A stretch of DNA of 64,000 bases from Nocardia sp. BMG51109 (GCF_000526215.1 NZ_JAFQ01000004.1:4340001-4404000); one strand, 5' to 3'; shown: positions 10,838-19,590, counted from the first letter of the stretch. A program made the numbers and translations. Notes: generated from the sequence alone by a model not told the origin.

Positions 10838-11830
10838 ATGTTGAGCATGGGAGTTGGTCTGTTCCCCACCGAGCCGGTCGGCGCGATGCGTGACTACGTG
10901 CTGCTGAGCGAGTCGCTGGGGTACGACAACGTCTGGTTCGGCGACTCGCAGAACATCTGGCGGGAATCGTCGACGGTCATGGGCGCCGCCGCGGTGGGGA
11001 CGGAGCGGATCGTCTTCGGTACCGGCGTCACGAATGCCGTCACCCGTCACCGGTCGCTGCTGGCGTCCTCGTGGGCCACGCTGGCGGAATTCACCGGCGG
11101 CCGTGTCGCACTGGGCATCGGCACGGGCGATTCGTCGCTGCGCACGATGGGTCTCCGGCCGCTGAAGCTGGCCGCGCTGGAGGAGTCGATTCGCCAGCTG
11201 CGCTTGCTGTTTCGCGGGGAGAAGGTGGCCGAGCCGACCAGCGGCGCCGAGTATCACCTGAACTACCTGACCGAACCGGTGCACGTGCCGATCTACATCG
11301 CGGCCTCCGCGCCGAAGATTCTCCGGATGTCCGGCCGGATCGCGGACGGCGTGATCGTCCTGGTCGGGACCGAACCGCGTTTCATCGAGGCGGCGCTCGC
11401 CACCATCGAGGAGGGGGCGAAGGAGAGCGGCCGCACGCTGGACGACATCCACATCGTGCTGTGGACCCCGACGGCCATCGACCCGGACCGCACCGAGGCC
11501 CGCGACCTCGTCCGGGCGCACGTCTCGCGCGTCGCGATTCGCCCGCTGCCCGCGCAGGTCTCGCCCGACCTCGACGCCGCCATCGAACGGATCCGTCGGT
11601 CCTACGACTACTACCACCACATGGATACCGAGGCGTCGCACGCGGATCTGGTTCCCGACGAGCTGGTCGATCTCTTCGCGCTCGCGGGCACGCCGGAGGA
11701 GTGCGCACGGCGTCTGAAGGAGATCGAATCGCTTGGGGTCGATCAGGTTTCGATCGTTCCGTTCGTGCGGCCGGGGCAGAGCAGAGAGCCCACGATTCGC
11801 CGGTTCGCCGAGATCGTCGCGGGTCTGTAG
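10838..11830 (+). CDS. LLM-class flavin/F420-dependent oxidoreductase
   Basis: A 330-residue luciferase-like monooxygenase-fold protein (single TIM barrel). Family marks are SLGYDNVWFGDSQNIWRES near the N terminus, RIVFGTGVTN, and GGRVALGIGTGDS. The sequence resembles the F420-dependent methylene-tetrahydromethanopterin reductase-like branch, which transfers hydride from F420H2 rather than activating oxygen. ATG at 10838 has GAAAGG upstream; longer starts lack a site. It lies in the Mo-hydroxylase island, is divergent from coxG, and is followed after 2 bases by a small membrane protein. A ring-reducing role between hydroxylase and enamidase is proposed from context only; a monooxygenase role is not excluded. 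Confidence 0.82.
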   Translation: MLSMGVGLFPTEPVGAMRDYVLLSESLGYDNVWFGDSQNIWRESSTVMGAAAVGTERIVFGTGVTNAVTRHRSLLASSWATLAEFTGGRVALGIGTGDSSLRTMGLRPLKLAALEESIRQLRLLFRGEKVAEPTSGAEYHLNYLTEPVHVPIYIAASAPKILRMSGRIADGVIVLVGTEPRFIEAALATIEEGAKESGRTLDDIHIVLWTPTAIDPDRTEARDLVRAHVSRVAIRPLPAQVSPDLDAAIERIRRSYDYYHHMDTEASHADLVPDELVDLFALAGTPEECARRLKEIESLGVDQVSIVPFVRPGQSREPTIRRFAEIVAGL

Positions 11831-11832
11831 CA

Positions 11833-12159
11833 ATGCCATCCGACGATTCCCGGGAGCCGGAGGGGCCTGGATTCCCGGCGCCCGGCAGTCCGGTCCCCGG
11901 CGCCCCGCCTCGGCTGAAGCGGGCACTGACTCCGGCCGACGGTGCCGTGCGACCGGCTGGCGAGGTGGTGACGGAAGCGGCCGGGGAGCCTCCCGCGCCG
12001 ATCTCGTTGCGGCAGAACACCTCCCCGGGGTGGAGCGCCACGCTCGCGGCGGCGATGTTCGGCCTGGCCGGCGGCCTGGAGCTGGCCCGCTACCTGGCCG
12101 CGCGCCATCGGCGCGGAACAACACTTTTACGTACCGGAAATCAAATTTCGTTGACCTAG
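11833..12159 (+). CDS. Small proline-rich protein with one C-terminal membrane helix
   Basis: A 108-residue protein beginning 2 bases after the LLM stop, so probably translationally coupled. The first 75 residues are proline-, glycine- and charge-rich and probably disordered. A hydrophobic helix follows (WSATLAAAMFGLAGGLELA, about residues 75-93), then an arginine-rich tail. This recalls the linker and anchor of the neighbouring CoxG-like protein, so it may be a second membrane tether for the oxidoreductase complex; that is speculation. The family is not recognised. Its TAG stop lies inside the promoter of the next operon, directly after the -35 hexamer. The coding call rests on position, coupling and the clean membrane segment. 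Confidence 0.65.
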   Translation: MPSDDSREPEGPGFPAPGSPVPGAPPRLKRALTPADGAVRPAGEVVTEAAGEPPAPISLRQNTSPGWSATLAAAMFGLAGGLELARYLAARHRRGTTLLRTGNQISLT

Positions 12160-12179
12160 GTCACACCGATTCGTAAACT
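12151..12179 (+). promoter_or_regulatory. Sigma70-type promoter of the ABC/Mo-hydroxylase operon
   Basis: TTGACC (12151-12156) and TAAACT (12174-12179) are separated by 17 bases, one of the clearest promoters in the window. The -35 lies within a perfect 12-bp palindrome TGACCTAGGTCA (12152-12163), a possible activator or second repressor site. Operator copy C overlaps the -10. Confidence 0.75.
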
Positions 12180-12193
12180 GGATCCAGTATCCA
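12177..12193. promoter_or_regulatory. Island operator copy C (exact TGGAT-N5-ATCCA, with perfect palindrome)
   Basis: ACTGGATCCAGTATCCA holds a perfect 12-bp palindrome ACTGGATCCAGT (12177-12188) and an exact TGGAT-N5-ATCCA (12179-12193). It overlaps the -10 hexamer and probable start site, the expected position for a repressor of the transporter/hydroxylase operon. Confidence 0.7.
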
Positions 12194-12212
12194 CTACCTG
12201 GAAGGTTTGCGA

Positions 12213-13196
12213 ATGGCCCGCTTCCCGAAACGTGTCATGGCCGTTCTGGTAACCCTCGTGGTGGCGGGTGGGACCGCGAGTTGCGTGAACGAATCCGCCG
12301 CGCCGACCGAGAGTTCGAACTCGCTGAGAATTTCGGCGACCGGGGTCGACAGCCTGCCGTTCATGGCAATTCTGCAGGTCGGGATCAACAAGGGGTGGTT
12401 CACCGAGGAGGGCCTCGCCGTCAACATGTACTCGGGCGGCGGCGGTGGAAATACGCTCCGGGTCGTCACGAGCGGCGATGCGGATCTGGCGATCGCGGGC
12501 AACAGCTCCGTGGTATTGGCCTCGCGGCAGGTCAGTTCGAATCTGACCGTCATCGCCCCGTGGTTCCAGGTCAACGATTTCGGATGGATCGCGCCGGCCG
12601 GACGCAGCGTGCAGAATGCCACCCTGGGTTTCAGCTCGGCCGGCTCGTCCACCGAATTGCTCGTCAAGGGACTCGAACGCGATCTCGAGGTGAAATCGCA
12701 GGCCGTCGGGGCGATGGGGGACAACTGGACCGCCGCCAAGGCCGGTGAGATCACCGCGGGGTGGGCGATGGAGCCGTATATCACCGAAAAGCGGATGTCG
12801 GAGAATGCCGAGGTCCTCGTCAACAGCCGGGATGTCCTCGGCGACCTGCCCGCCGATCTGGTTGCCGTCAACAAGGACTACGCCGCCGGCAATCCCGAGA
12901 ATCTGCGCATCTTCTTCCGGGTCGTGGACCGCCTGAACCACTGGGTGGTGGCCGATCCGGCCGCGGCCGCGGCGGAGATCGCTCCGCTGATCGGCGTCAC
13001 CCCCGACGTCCTGGCCCGGGCGTTCGCCGCCTCGCCGGAGCTCGCCAAGGGGTATTCGCTGCGGGTGGATCCGGCGGGCCTGAAGAATCTGTCGGATCTC
13101 ATGCTGGAGGCCGAGCAGATCACCGAACCTGTCGACTGGTCCACCGAACTGGATCAGCAGTATCTGCCGGTGCAAGCGCGCACGAGTTTCCAGTAG
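12213..13196 (+). CDS. ABC transporter substrate-binding lipoprotein, NitT/TauT type
   Basis: A 327-residue SsuA/NMT1-like periplasmic binding protein. An N-terminal signal segment with a hydrophobic stretch ([13 protein letters not shown]) ends in TASC, a passable lipobox. The mature part has the family's [24 protein letters not shown] start and the [13 protein letters not shown] segment. This family binds small anions such as nitrate, sulfonates, thiamine precursors and aromatic acids. ATG at 12213 has GGAAGG 7 bases upstream. It is the first gene of a seven-gene operon that continues through ATPase, two permeases and the three hydroxylase subunits. It probably imports the heterocyclic acid that the hydroxylase attacks, which is inference. 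Confidence 0.88.
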   Translation: MARFPKRVMAVLVTLVVAGGTASCVNESAAPTESSNSLRISATGVDSLPFMAILQVGINKGWFTEEGLAVNMYSGGGGGNTLRVVTSGDADLAIAGNSSVVLASRQVSSNLTVIAPWFQVNDFGWIAPAGRSVQNATLGFSSAGSSTELLVKGLERDLEVKSQAVGAMGDNWTAAKAGEITAGWAMEPYITEKRMSENAEVLVNSRDVLGDLPADLVAVNKDYAAGNPENLRIFFRVVDRLNHWVVADPAAAAAEIAPLIGVTPDVLARAFAASPELAKGYSLRVDPAGLKNLSDLMLEAEQITEPVDWSTELDQQYLPVQARTSFQ

Positions 13197-13216
13197 TGGA
13201 TCGGAGAGTCATCCGC

Positions 13217-14017
13217 ATGAATCAACAGGGCATCACCATGGACGGCGTATCGGTCGTCTTCGAGACGCCGGCGGGCAGTGTGACCGCCGTCGACGCGGTG
13301 ACCGAGCACGTGCCGCACGGCAGTTTCGTTTCCATCGTCGGCCCCAGCGGGTGCGGCAAGTCGACATTGCTGGCGGTCGTCGCGGGGTTGCAGAAGGCGA
13401 CCACCGGCGCCGTCGGTATCGGCGGTACGCCGGTCACCGGGCCGGACCCGCGAATCGGCATCGTCTTTCAGGAGGATTCGACGCTGCCGTGGCGGACCGT
13501 GGAAGAAAATGTCTGTTTCGCCATGCAGATGATCGGCATCGATAAGGCGGCCCGGCGCACCCGCGCGCGGGAGGCGATCGAACTGGTCGGGCTCACCGGG
13601 TTCGAGAAATCGTATCCGTCGATGCTGTCCGGCGGGATGCGCCAGCGGGTGGCGCTGGCACGCACCCTCGCCGTCCAGCCCGAGGTCGTTCTCATGGACG
13701 AGCCCTTCGCGGCACTCGACCAGCAGACCCGGCTTTTCCTGGGTGCCGAGGTCAGGCAGATCTGGGCGCGGACCGATCAGACTGTGGTATTCGTGACACA
13801 CGACATTTCCGAGGCGATTCTGCTCTCCCAGCGGGTCTGGGTGATGTCCTATCGCCCCGGCACGATCATCGATACCGTCGATATCGATCTGCCGGACGAC
13901 CGGGACGCCGGAGTGGTGTCGACTCCTCGATTCAACGAACTGCACAACCGGATCTGGAGTTCGCTGCAGGCCGAATCCAAGCGCGGGTTCACGCAGCAGG
14001 AGGCGGCAATTCGATGA
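13217..14017 (+). CDS. ABC transporter ATP-binding protein, NitT/TauT type
   Basis: A 266-residue ATPase. Motifs are Walker [10 protein letters not shown], a Q-loop in [12 protein letters not shown], signature [13 protein letters not shown], Walker [13 protein letters not shown] and the H-switch VFVTHD. Its closest style is SsuB/TauB/NrtD. ATG at 13217 has GGAGAG upstream; an in-frame GTG overlapping the previous stop (13196) has no ribosome site. The stop overlaps the next permease start by 4 bases (ATGA). It energises the importer formed by the two following permeases. Confidence 0.93.
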   Translation: MNQQGITMDGVSVVFETPAGSVTAVDAVTEHVPHGSFVSIVGPSGCGKSTLLAVVAGLQKATTGAVGIGGTPVTGPDPRIGIVFQEDSTLPWRTVEENVCFAMQMIGIDKAARRTRAREAIELVGLTGFEKSYPSMLSGGMRQRVALARTLAVQPEVVLMDEPFAALDQQTRLFLGAEVRQIWARTDQTVVFVTHDISEAILLSQRVWVMSYRPGTIIDTVDIDLPDDRDAGVVSTPRFNELHNRIWSSLQAESKRGFTQQEAAIR

Positions 14018-14865
14018 CCGCCTCCTTTGTCGCACAGGATGATTCGCCGGCGGAGGCGGCACCGCCGGCCGGCCGTCCGCGGCCTGCGGGCCGGCGCGGG
14101 CGGCGGATCGGCGACGGCCTGTACAGCGTCGTCGCGACCGTCGTCCTCATCGCGCTGTTCGCGGTGATCTGCGAGATCGGTGTCCGCGCCGGGCTGTGGA
14201 ACGAGAGCATTCTGCCCGCGCCGTCGACGATCGTCGCGGAGCTGGGAAAGCTGGTGACGGAGGGCCAGTTCTGGACCGATGCGCGGCGAACCGGCCTCGA
14301 GGTGGCGGCGGCCATCGTCTTCGGCGGGCTCATCGGCCTCGCCGCCGGCGTGCTGTTCTGGCGGCTGCCGCTGATGGGCCGGATCTTCGAACCGTATCTC
14401 GTGTCGTTCTACGCGGTGCCGCTCGTGCTGTTCTATCCGGTGATGATCGTCGTGGTGGGTATCAACGCCATGTCGGTCATCATTCTCGCGACGATCATGG
14501 CGGCCATTCCGATGGCGCTGAACACCGCCGTCGGCCTGAAAGGTATGCCGCCGGTGTACATGAAACTGGCTCGCTCGCTGCGGACCTCGCCGCGGCAGAC
14601 GCTGTTCGCCATCGCGATACCCGCCGCCGGTCCCTATATCGTCGCCGGGCTGCGGCTGGCGGTGGTCTACGCGCTGATCGGCACGATCGCGATGGAATTC
14701 ACCACGGCGCAGGCCGGATTGGGATATCGCGTGCGTTACCTGTACGAAATCTTCGACAACACAGGGATGTTCGCCTACATCGCCGTGGTGCTGATTCTGT
14801 CGTGCGTCCTCACCGTGATCCTGGCCCTGGTCGAGCGCGCGCTGACGCGAGGGAGGACCCGATGA
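14014..14865 (+). CDS. ABC transporter permease, NitT/TauT type (first)
   Basis: A 283-residue inner-membrane permease of the binding-protein-dependent family. After a 35-residue proline/arginine-rich cytoplasmic N terminus there are six hydrophobic segments. The conserved EAA-type coupling loop is the stretch [16 protein letters not shown] leading to the helix [17 protein letters not shown]. Start and stop both overlap neighbours through ATGA. It pairs with the next permease as a heterodimer; many NitT/TauT systems use one permease twice, so two distinct permeases is a mild peculiarity. Confidence 0.9.
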   Translation: MTASFVAQDDSPAEAAPPAGRPRPAGRRGRRIGDGLYSVVATVVLIALFAVICEIGVRAGLWNESILPAPSTIVAELGKLVTEGQFWTDARRTGLEVAAAIVFGGLIGLAAGVLFWRLPLMGRIFEPYLVSFYAVPLVLFYPVMIVVVGINAMSVIILATIMAAIPMALNTAVGLKGMPPVYMKLARSLRTSPRQTLFAIAIPAAGPYIVAGLRLAVVYALIGTIAMEFTTAQAGLGYRVRYLYEIFDNTGMFAYIAVVLILSCVLTVILALVERALTRGRTR

Positions 14866-15644
14866 CGACCACTGCACCGGCGCCGCGGTATCCGTCGTCC
14901 ACGAGGAGTCGCCTACGGGCGCTGGCCGAGAACCAGTTCGTCGGATCGCTCGCCCTGGCCGTGCTCCTGGTACTGCTGTGGCAGGTGGCCTCCGGGCTCA
15001 CCTTCGTGATTCCCTCACCGGCGGAAACGATTTCCGTTCTGGCCGACAACATCACCGACCCCGGCTACATCTTCGATGTGCGGGTGACGGCTCAGAATGT
15101 GTTCTTCGCCTTCGTCATCGGCACCGCCGTCGGCGGCGTCCTGGGTCTGCTCCTCGGGCTGTCGGAGTGGCTGCGGCGCACCTTCGAGCCGCTGATCATC
15201 ATGCTCAACGGAATTCCGAAGATCGTGCTGTACCCGGTGCTGCTGCCGATTTTCAGCCTGGTCGGGTCGAAGATCGTCATGGGTGTGTTGTTCGCGCTGT
15301 TCCCGGTGCTGATCAACGTGTCGACGGGGGTGCGGGAAATTCCCCGGGTCTACTGGAAACTGGCCGAATCCGTGCAGGCCGACGCGTGGCAGAAGCTGGT
15401 GTACCTCATCGCGCCCGCCATTCGCCGGCCGTTGCTCACCGGCATCCGCCTGGCGGTCAGCCTGGCCGTCGTCGGTGTGGTGCTGTCGGAGTTCTTCGCC
15501 ACCCGGCGAGGACTCGGCCGGGTGGTTCTACAGGCGTACAGCCACGGCGACTACGCGTCGATGGTCGCGACACTCGTGCTCCTGATCACCGTCTCCTTCA
15601 CCCTGTCGATCGCATTGTGGCAGTGGGAGAAGCGAATTCAGTGA
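14862..15644 (+). CDS. ABC transporter permease, NitT/TauT type (second)
   Basis: A 260-residue paralogue of the preceding permease with six membrane segments. Its coupling loop IPRVYWKLAESVQADAW is followed by the helix LTGIRLAVSLAVVGVVLSEFF, typical of SsuC/TauC. ATG overlaps the previous stop (ATGA) with GGGAGGACC upstream, and its own TGA overlaps the GTG of the Mo-hydroxylase large subunit. Transport and catabolism are therefore translationally coupled, which is strong evidence that the importer carries the hydroxylase substrate. Confidence 0.9.
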   Translation: MTTTAPAPRYPSSTRSRLRALAENQFVGSLALAVLLVLLWQVASGLTFVIPSPAETISVLADNITDPGYIFDVRVTAQNVFFAFVIGTAVGGVLGLLLGLSEWLRRTFEPLIIMLNGIPKIVLYPVLLPIFSLVGSKIVMGVLFALFPVLINVSTGVREIPRVYWKLAESVQADAWQKLVYLIAPAIRRPLLTGIRLAVSLAVVGVVLSEFFATRRGLGRVVLQAYSHGDYASMVATLVLLITVSFTLSIALWQWEKRIQ

Positions 15645-17971
15645 CCAGTACCGATTCTTCACGGGAATACATCGGCGTCTCGGTGCCGCGCCGCGAGGAC
15701 GATCGCCTGCTGCGGGGGCAGGGGCGTTTCCTCGCCGACCTCGCGGCGGGAGCGCACCACGTCGTATTCGTCCGCTCGACCGAGGCGCATGCGCGCATCG
15801 ACCGGATCGATGCGTCGGCGGCGGAGCGGCTGCCGGGCGTGCTCGGTATCTTCGGCGCCGCCGACCTCGGCATCGACGGAACGCCGATTCCGCTGTTGAC
15901 CCGCCCGGACGCGGATTTCGACGCGGCGACCTCCTGCGTCCTGGCCGAGCAGCGACTGCCCATCCTGGCCGGCGATCGCGTGCACTACGTGGGTCAGCCG
16001 ATCGCCGTCGTCGTCGCCGAGGACCGATACCGGGCCGAGGACGCGCTCGAGGCGGTCGCGGTGGAGTATTCGCCGTTGCCGGTGGTGACCGATCCGGTGG
16101 CCGCCCTCGAACCGGACAGTCCCGTTCTCTTCGATCATCTGGCGACGAATGAGGCGGCACGGCTGGGCTTCTCGTTCGGCGGAGTGGATGCGGCGCGCGA
16201 GTCGGCGCACCGTGTGGTCGAGGGAACCTACCGGATGGACCGGCACGGCGCGGTGCCGCTGGAGTGCAGAGGCGTTCTCGCACAGGTCGATTCCCGGCGC
16301 GGGCAGGTCGACGTCGTCACCTCCACACAGGTCCCGCACATGGTGCGCAAGGCGATCTGCGGCGTGACGGGATGGGATCCCCAGGAGGTCAAGGTCGCCG
16401 TTCCGGACGTCGGCGGCGGGTTCGGGACGAAGGCCAACGTCTACGGCGAGGAGATCGTGCTCGCGATCCTGGCCCGGCTGACCGGCCACCGGCTGATCTG
16501 GGTCGAAGATCGCCAGGAGCACCTCGCGGCCAGTGCGCAGGGTCGCGACCAGCTGCACCGCACGCGGCTCTCGGTGGCCGAGGACGGGACGATCCTCGCG
16601 TGGGAGGACGACTTCGTCGTGGACATCGGGGCCGGAAGTCTCTGGGTCGCAGGGATTGTCGCCAATACCGCCATTCATCTGCTCGGTCCCTACCGGATGC
16701 CGGCCGCGCGCATCGCCGGCCGCGCGGTGCTGACCAACAAGACACTGGTCGCCCAGTATCGCGGTGCCGGGCGCCCGGAGGCCGCCTTCGCCTTGGAACG
16801 CAGCCTGGACGCGGCCGCCGCCGAGCTGGGCCTGACACCTGCCGAGATCCGCCGGCGAAACCTGCTCACCGCGGCGGATATGCCCTACCCGCGGCCGATT
16901 CCCTATCGCGACGGCGTGCCGATCGTCTACGACGGCGCCGACTACCGGGCCTGCCTGGACTCGGTCGCCGAGACCCTGCCTCCGGAACGCGTCGCACGGT
17001 ATGCCGCCGAACATCCGGACCTCCGCATCGGATACGGGCTGGGCTGTTATCTCGAGGCCACCGGGCGGGGGCCGCACGAGACCGCCCGCATCCGCGTGCT
17101 GCCGAACGGCCACTTCGAGGTCACCGCCGGCGCGGCGAGCGCCGGGCAGGGGCACGAGACGGTGTTCGCGCAGGTCGCCGCCGATGCGCTGGGCGTTCCG
17201 CTGGATACCGTGCACTACGTCGTCTCCGACACCGAGCGGCTGCCCGAAGGGGTGGGCACGTTCGCCAGCCGCTCGGCGATTCTGTCCGGTTCGGCCATCC
17301 ACCAGGCGTCGCGGGACCTCGTCGAACTCGCGGCGGAGCGGGCCCACCGGCTGCTGGCCGACGGCCCGGTGAGCTACGAGGCCGGGCGTTTCACCGCCTC
17401 CGATCGCTCCGTCGACTGGCGCGGGCTCGCGGCCGCGCAGTCGGTCGGCGGGGACGGGGAGGGCGGCCGTGCCATGGACGTCACCGCCGTCTTCCGGCCG
17501 CGGACCGTGACATGGACGATGGGGGCGCATGCGGTGGTTCTCGGGGTGCATCGCCGGACCGGGATGGTCCGGATCCTGGAGTACGCCGTCTCGCACGAGG
17601 GCGGGCGCGAGATCAACCCGAAGATCGTCGAGGGCCAGGTCGTCGGTGGCGTGGCGCAGGGTGTGGGCGGGGCGCTGTTCGAGCGGTGGGGGTACTCCGA
17701 CACCGGCAACCCGCTGTCGACCACGTTTGCGGCATACCATCTTCCGCTGTCCACCGATATGCCCCGGGTCACGGTCAACCACCTGCACGTCGATACGCCC
17801 GTCAACCCGATCGGGGTGCGCGGAGCGGGGGAGAGCGGGACCATCGCCGTCTACGCGGCGGTCGCCGCCGGCGTCGACGATGCGCTCGGCGGCGGCTTCC
17901 ACGTGACCCGGACCCCGATCGATACCGGAGCGCTGTGCCGGGCATCGGCCGGAGCGGAGGTGCCGCGGTGA
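15641..17971 (+). CDS. Molybdenum hydroxylase large subunit (xanthine dehydrogenase/CoxL family, non-CODH type)
   Basis: A 776-residue molybdopterin-binding subunit. An N-terminal a/b-hammerhead domain (about residues 10-145) precedes the Mo-cofactor domains with VGGGFGTKANVYGE (257-270), QYRGAGRPE (372-380) and IGVRGAGESG, whose glutamate (about 731) is the expected catalytic base. True form I CO dehydrogenases carry AYxCSFR in place of RGAGR, so this is not a CO dehydrogenase of that type but a hydroxylase, probably of an aromatic N-heterocycle. The GTG start overlaps the permease stop (GTGA), and its own stop overlaps the next GTG. Hydroxylation uses water, with electrons leaving through the 2Fe-2S and FAD subunits. 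Picolinate or nicotinate-like substrates are proposed from the neighbouring enamidase. Confidence 0.9.
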   Translation: MTSTDSSREYIGVSVPRREDDRLLRGQGRFLADLAAGAHHVVFVRSTEAHARIDRIDASAAERLPGVLGIFGAADLGIDGTPIPLLTRPDADFDAATSCVLAEQRLPILAGDRVHYVGQPIAVVVAEDRYRAEDALEAVAVEYSPLPVVTDPVAALEPDSPVLFDHLATNEAARLGFSFGGVDAARESAHRVVEGTYRMDRHGAVPLECRGVLAQVDSRRGQVDVVTSTQVPHMVRKAICGVTGWDPQEVKVAVPDVGGGFGTKANVYGEEIVLAILARLTGHRLIWVEDRQEHLAASAQGRDQLHRTRLSVAEDGTILAWEDDFVVDIGAGSLWVAGIVANTAIHLLGPYRMPAARIAGRAVLTNKTLVAQYRGAGRPEAAFALERSLDAAAAELGLTPAEIRRRNLLTAADMPYPRPIPYRDGVPIVYDGADYRACLDSVAETLPPERVARYAAEHPDLRIGYGLGCYLEATGRGPHETARIRVLPNGHFEVTAGAASAGQGHETVFAQVAADALGVPLDTVHYVVSDTERLPEGVGTFASRSAILSGSAIHQASRDLVELAAERAHRLLADGPVSYEAGRFTASDRSVDWRGLAAAQSVGGDGEGGRAMDVTAVFRPRTVTWTMGAHAVVLGVHRRTGMVRILEYAVSHEGGREINPKIVEGQVVGGVAQGVGGALFERWGYSDTGNPLSTTFAAYHLPLSTDMPRVTVNHLHVDTPVNPIGVRGAGESGTIAVYAAVAAGVDDALGGGFHVTRTPIDTGALCRASAGAEVPR

Positions 17972-18840
17972 AGCCCGCCGAATTCGCCTATCACAGACCG
18001 GATTCGGTGGCCGAGGCGCTGGCGCTGCTGGCCGAGGATCCGGATGCCAAGCTGCTGGCCGGCGGCCAATCGCTGCTGACGCTGATGAATCTCCGCCTGG
18101 CCCGGCCCAGCGCGGTGATCGATATCGGCCGGTTGGGCGAACTCACCCGGATCTTCGACGACACCGACGACCTGATCCTCGGTGCTCTCGTCACCCACCG
18201 CACGGTCGAAACCGATCCCCTGATCGCCACGCGCACACCGCTTCTCGCGAATGCGGCGCGATACATCGGCCATATCGGCATCCGGAACCGGGGCACCCTC
18301 GGCGGCTCGATCGCGCACGCCGACCCGGCCGCGGAGATGCCGCTGGCCGCCGTCGCTCTCGGCGCCACCTGCCACGTCGAATCCGCGGTCACCGGTCGTC
18401 GCGAGGTGGCCGCCGAGGAGATGTTCGAGTCGTTCTACACGAACTCCCTGCACCCGCACGAGATGATCACCTGGATCTCGGTTCCCGCGATCGCGCCCGA
18501 ACAGGGCTGGGGCTTCGTGGAATACGCCCATCAGCACGGCGACTACGGGATGGCGGGCGCCGGCGTGCTGCTCGGTCTCGATCCGGAGCGCCGCATCGCC
18601 TCCCTGCGGGCGGCGGTTCTGAACGCGGCCGATCGGCCGTTACTGTTCCTCGGCGAGGACGTGATCGGCGAACGGCCGGGACCGGACCTGTGGCGAGATC
18701 TCGCCGAGCGGTGGGCGTCCCGGACCGAACCGTCGTCCGAGGACCCCGGCTATTCCCGCCGGCTGTGCGCGGCCGCCCTGGCCGAGGCGCTGACCGCCGC
18801 CGAACGCCGCATCGAGCGAGGAACAGGAGCAATCGGATGA
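17968..18840 (+). CDS. Molybdenum hydroxylase FAD-binding medium subunit
   Basis: A 290-residue CoxM/NdhF-like subunit. The FAD-binding PCMH motif AGGQSLL is at residues 31-37. The second FAD motif, LGGSIAHADPAAEMP, is at 111-125, and a C-terminal CO-dehydrogenase flavoprotein domain follows (about 175-285). The length is normal for the family. The GTG start overlaps the large-subunit stop, and its TGA overlaps the ATG of the small subunit. It accepts electrons from the 2Fe-2S subunit and passes them to an acceptor, possibly the quinone pool through membrane docking by the CoxG-like protein. Confidence 0.93.
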   Translation: MKPAEFAYHRPDSVAEALALLAEDPDAKLLAGGQSLLTLMNLRLARPSAVIDIGRLGELTRIFDDTDDLILGALVTHRTVETDPLIATRTPLLANAARYIGHIGIRNRGTLGGSIAHADPAAEMPLAAVALGATCHVESAVTGRREVAAEEMFESFYTNSLHPHEMITWISVPAIAPEQGWGFVEYAHQHGDYGMAGAGVLLGLDPERRIASLRAAVLNAADRPLLFLGEDVIGERPGPDLWRDLAERWASRTEPSSEDPGYSRRLCAAALAEALTAAERRIERGTGAIG

Positions 18841-19337
18841 CCGGCGAGAATTCCCCGGGCGCCGCGGCGGTGCCCCTCGTGGTGACGATCAACGGACGCC
18901 GTTGTGAGCGAACGGTTCCCGCGCGCATGACGCTGGCCGACTTTCTGCGCGACGAACTCGGCCTGACCGGTACCCATCTCGGCTGCGAGCACGGCGTGTG
19001 CGGTGCGTGTGCGGTGTTCATCGATGGGCGCAGCGCCCGGGCCTGCCTGACGCTGGCCGCGCAGGTGGATCGATGCGACGTGGTCACCGTCGAGGGCCTG
19101 GACCGGTTCGAGGAAACCGGGCGGCTGCGGCGGTGCTTCTCGGAGCGGCGCGGGCTGCAATGCGGCTTCTGCACACCCGGATTCCTCGTGACCTCGGTGG
19201 AACTGTTACGCGACCCCGACCGCGAGAAGCCGCTGACCGAGGACACGGTACGGGAGGCGATATCGGGAAATATCTGCCGCTGCACCGGATATCAGGGCAT
19301 CGTGGACGCGGTCCTGGACGCCGATACGTCGGAGTAG
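18837..19337 (+). CDS. Molybdenum hydroxylase 2Fe-2S small subunit
   Basis: A 166-residue two-cluster ferredoxin subunit of the CoxS type. The plant-type cluster uses C50, C55, C58 and C70 (CEHGVCGAC). The second cluster, in the four-helix domain, uses C109, C112, C147 and C149 (QCGFCTPG and CRCTGYQ). It relays electrons from the Mo centre to FAD. It closes the seven-gene operon. The gene order large-medium-small differs from the medium-small-large or small-large-medium orders common elsewhere. A repeat-built hairpin follows after about 25 bases. Confidence 0.95.
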   Translation: MTGENSPGAAAVPLVVTINGRRCERTVPARMTLADFLRDELGLTGTHLGCEHGVCGACAVFIDGRSARACLTLAAQVDRCDVVTVEGLDRFEETGRLRRCFSERRGLQCGFCTPGFLVTSVELLRDPDREKPLTEDTVREAISGNICRCTGYQGIVDAVLDADTSE

Positions 19338-19362
19338 TACCGCAACCCCGCCCCCCGCCCCC

Positions 19363-19590
19363 GTCATTCGGGCGTGCTGCCTCTCGGTCATTCGGGTGTG
19401 TTGTCTCTCCGTTGTTCCGGCGTGCTTGTGGCCGGAATTCACAAGTACCGCAATGGTTCCCGGCCAAAAGCGTGCCGGGATGATGTGGCAAGGGCGTGCT
19501 GGGATGACGAGGCAGGCGCGTGCCGGGATGACGTGGCAGGGGCGTGCTGGGGCGGATGACGGGGCGAGGGCGTGCCAGGAGGGCGAGAAA
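19363..19590 (+). repeat. Palindromic element built of 24-bp tandem units (REP-like), probable transcript end
   Basis: Two 24-base units beginning GTCATTCGGG (19363-19386, 19387-19410) lead into a third, diverged unit. Three 24-base units beginning GCGTGC (19471, 19495, 19519), a 28-base one (19543) and a degenerate one follow in the opposite sense. The centre (19412-19436 against 19458-19484) forms a hairpin of about 24 pairs. Nearly all its non-Watson-Crick positions would be G-U pairs in the + strand transcript, so the structure looks selected as RNA from the upstream operon. It fills the 300-base gap between the hydroxylase operon and the convergent hglS gene; no gene is seen there. Confidence 0.7.

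Noticed and set aside
14978..15640. N-terminal extension of the Mo-hydroxylase large subunit in the same open frame
   Set aside because: The extension overlaps the second permease gene out of frame and is Arg-rich; the GTG at 15641 overlapping the permease stop fits family length.
15641..19337. Carbon monoxide dehydrogenase (coxLMS)
   Set aside because: The AYxCSFR active-site loop is absent, the gene order differs, and the operon begins with a solute importer.
15641..19337. Xanthine dehydrogenase feeding the uricase at 45.4 kb
   Set aside because: Possible by family, but the two loci are 25 kb apart and have different candidate operators and regulators, and the hydroxylase is tied to enamidase and hglS instead. 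Kept only as an alternative.
19363..19590. CRISPR array
   Set aside because: Units are directly tandem at 24 bases with no unique spacers, they are in opposite sense on the two sides, and no cas genes are present.
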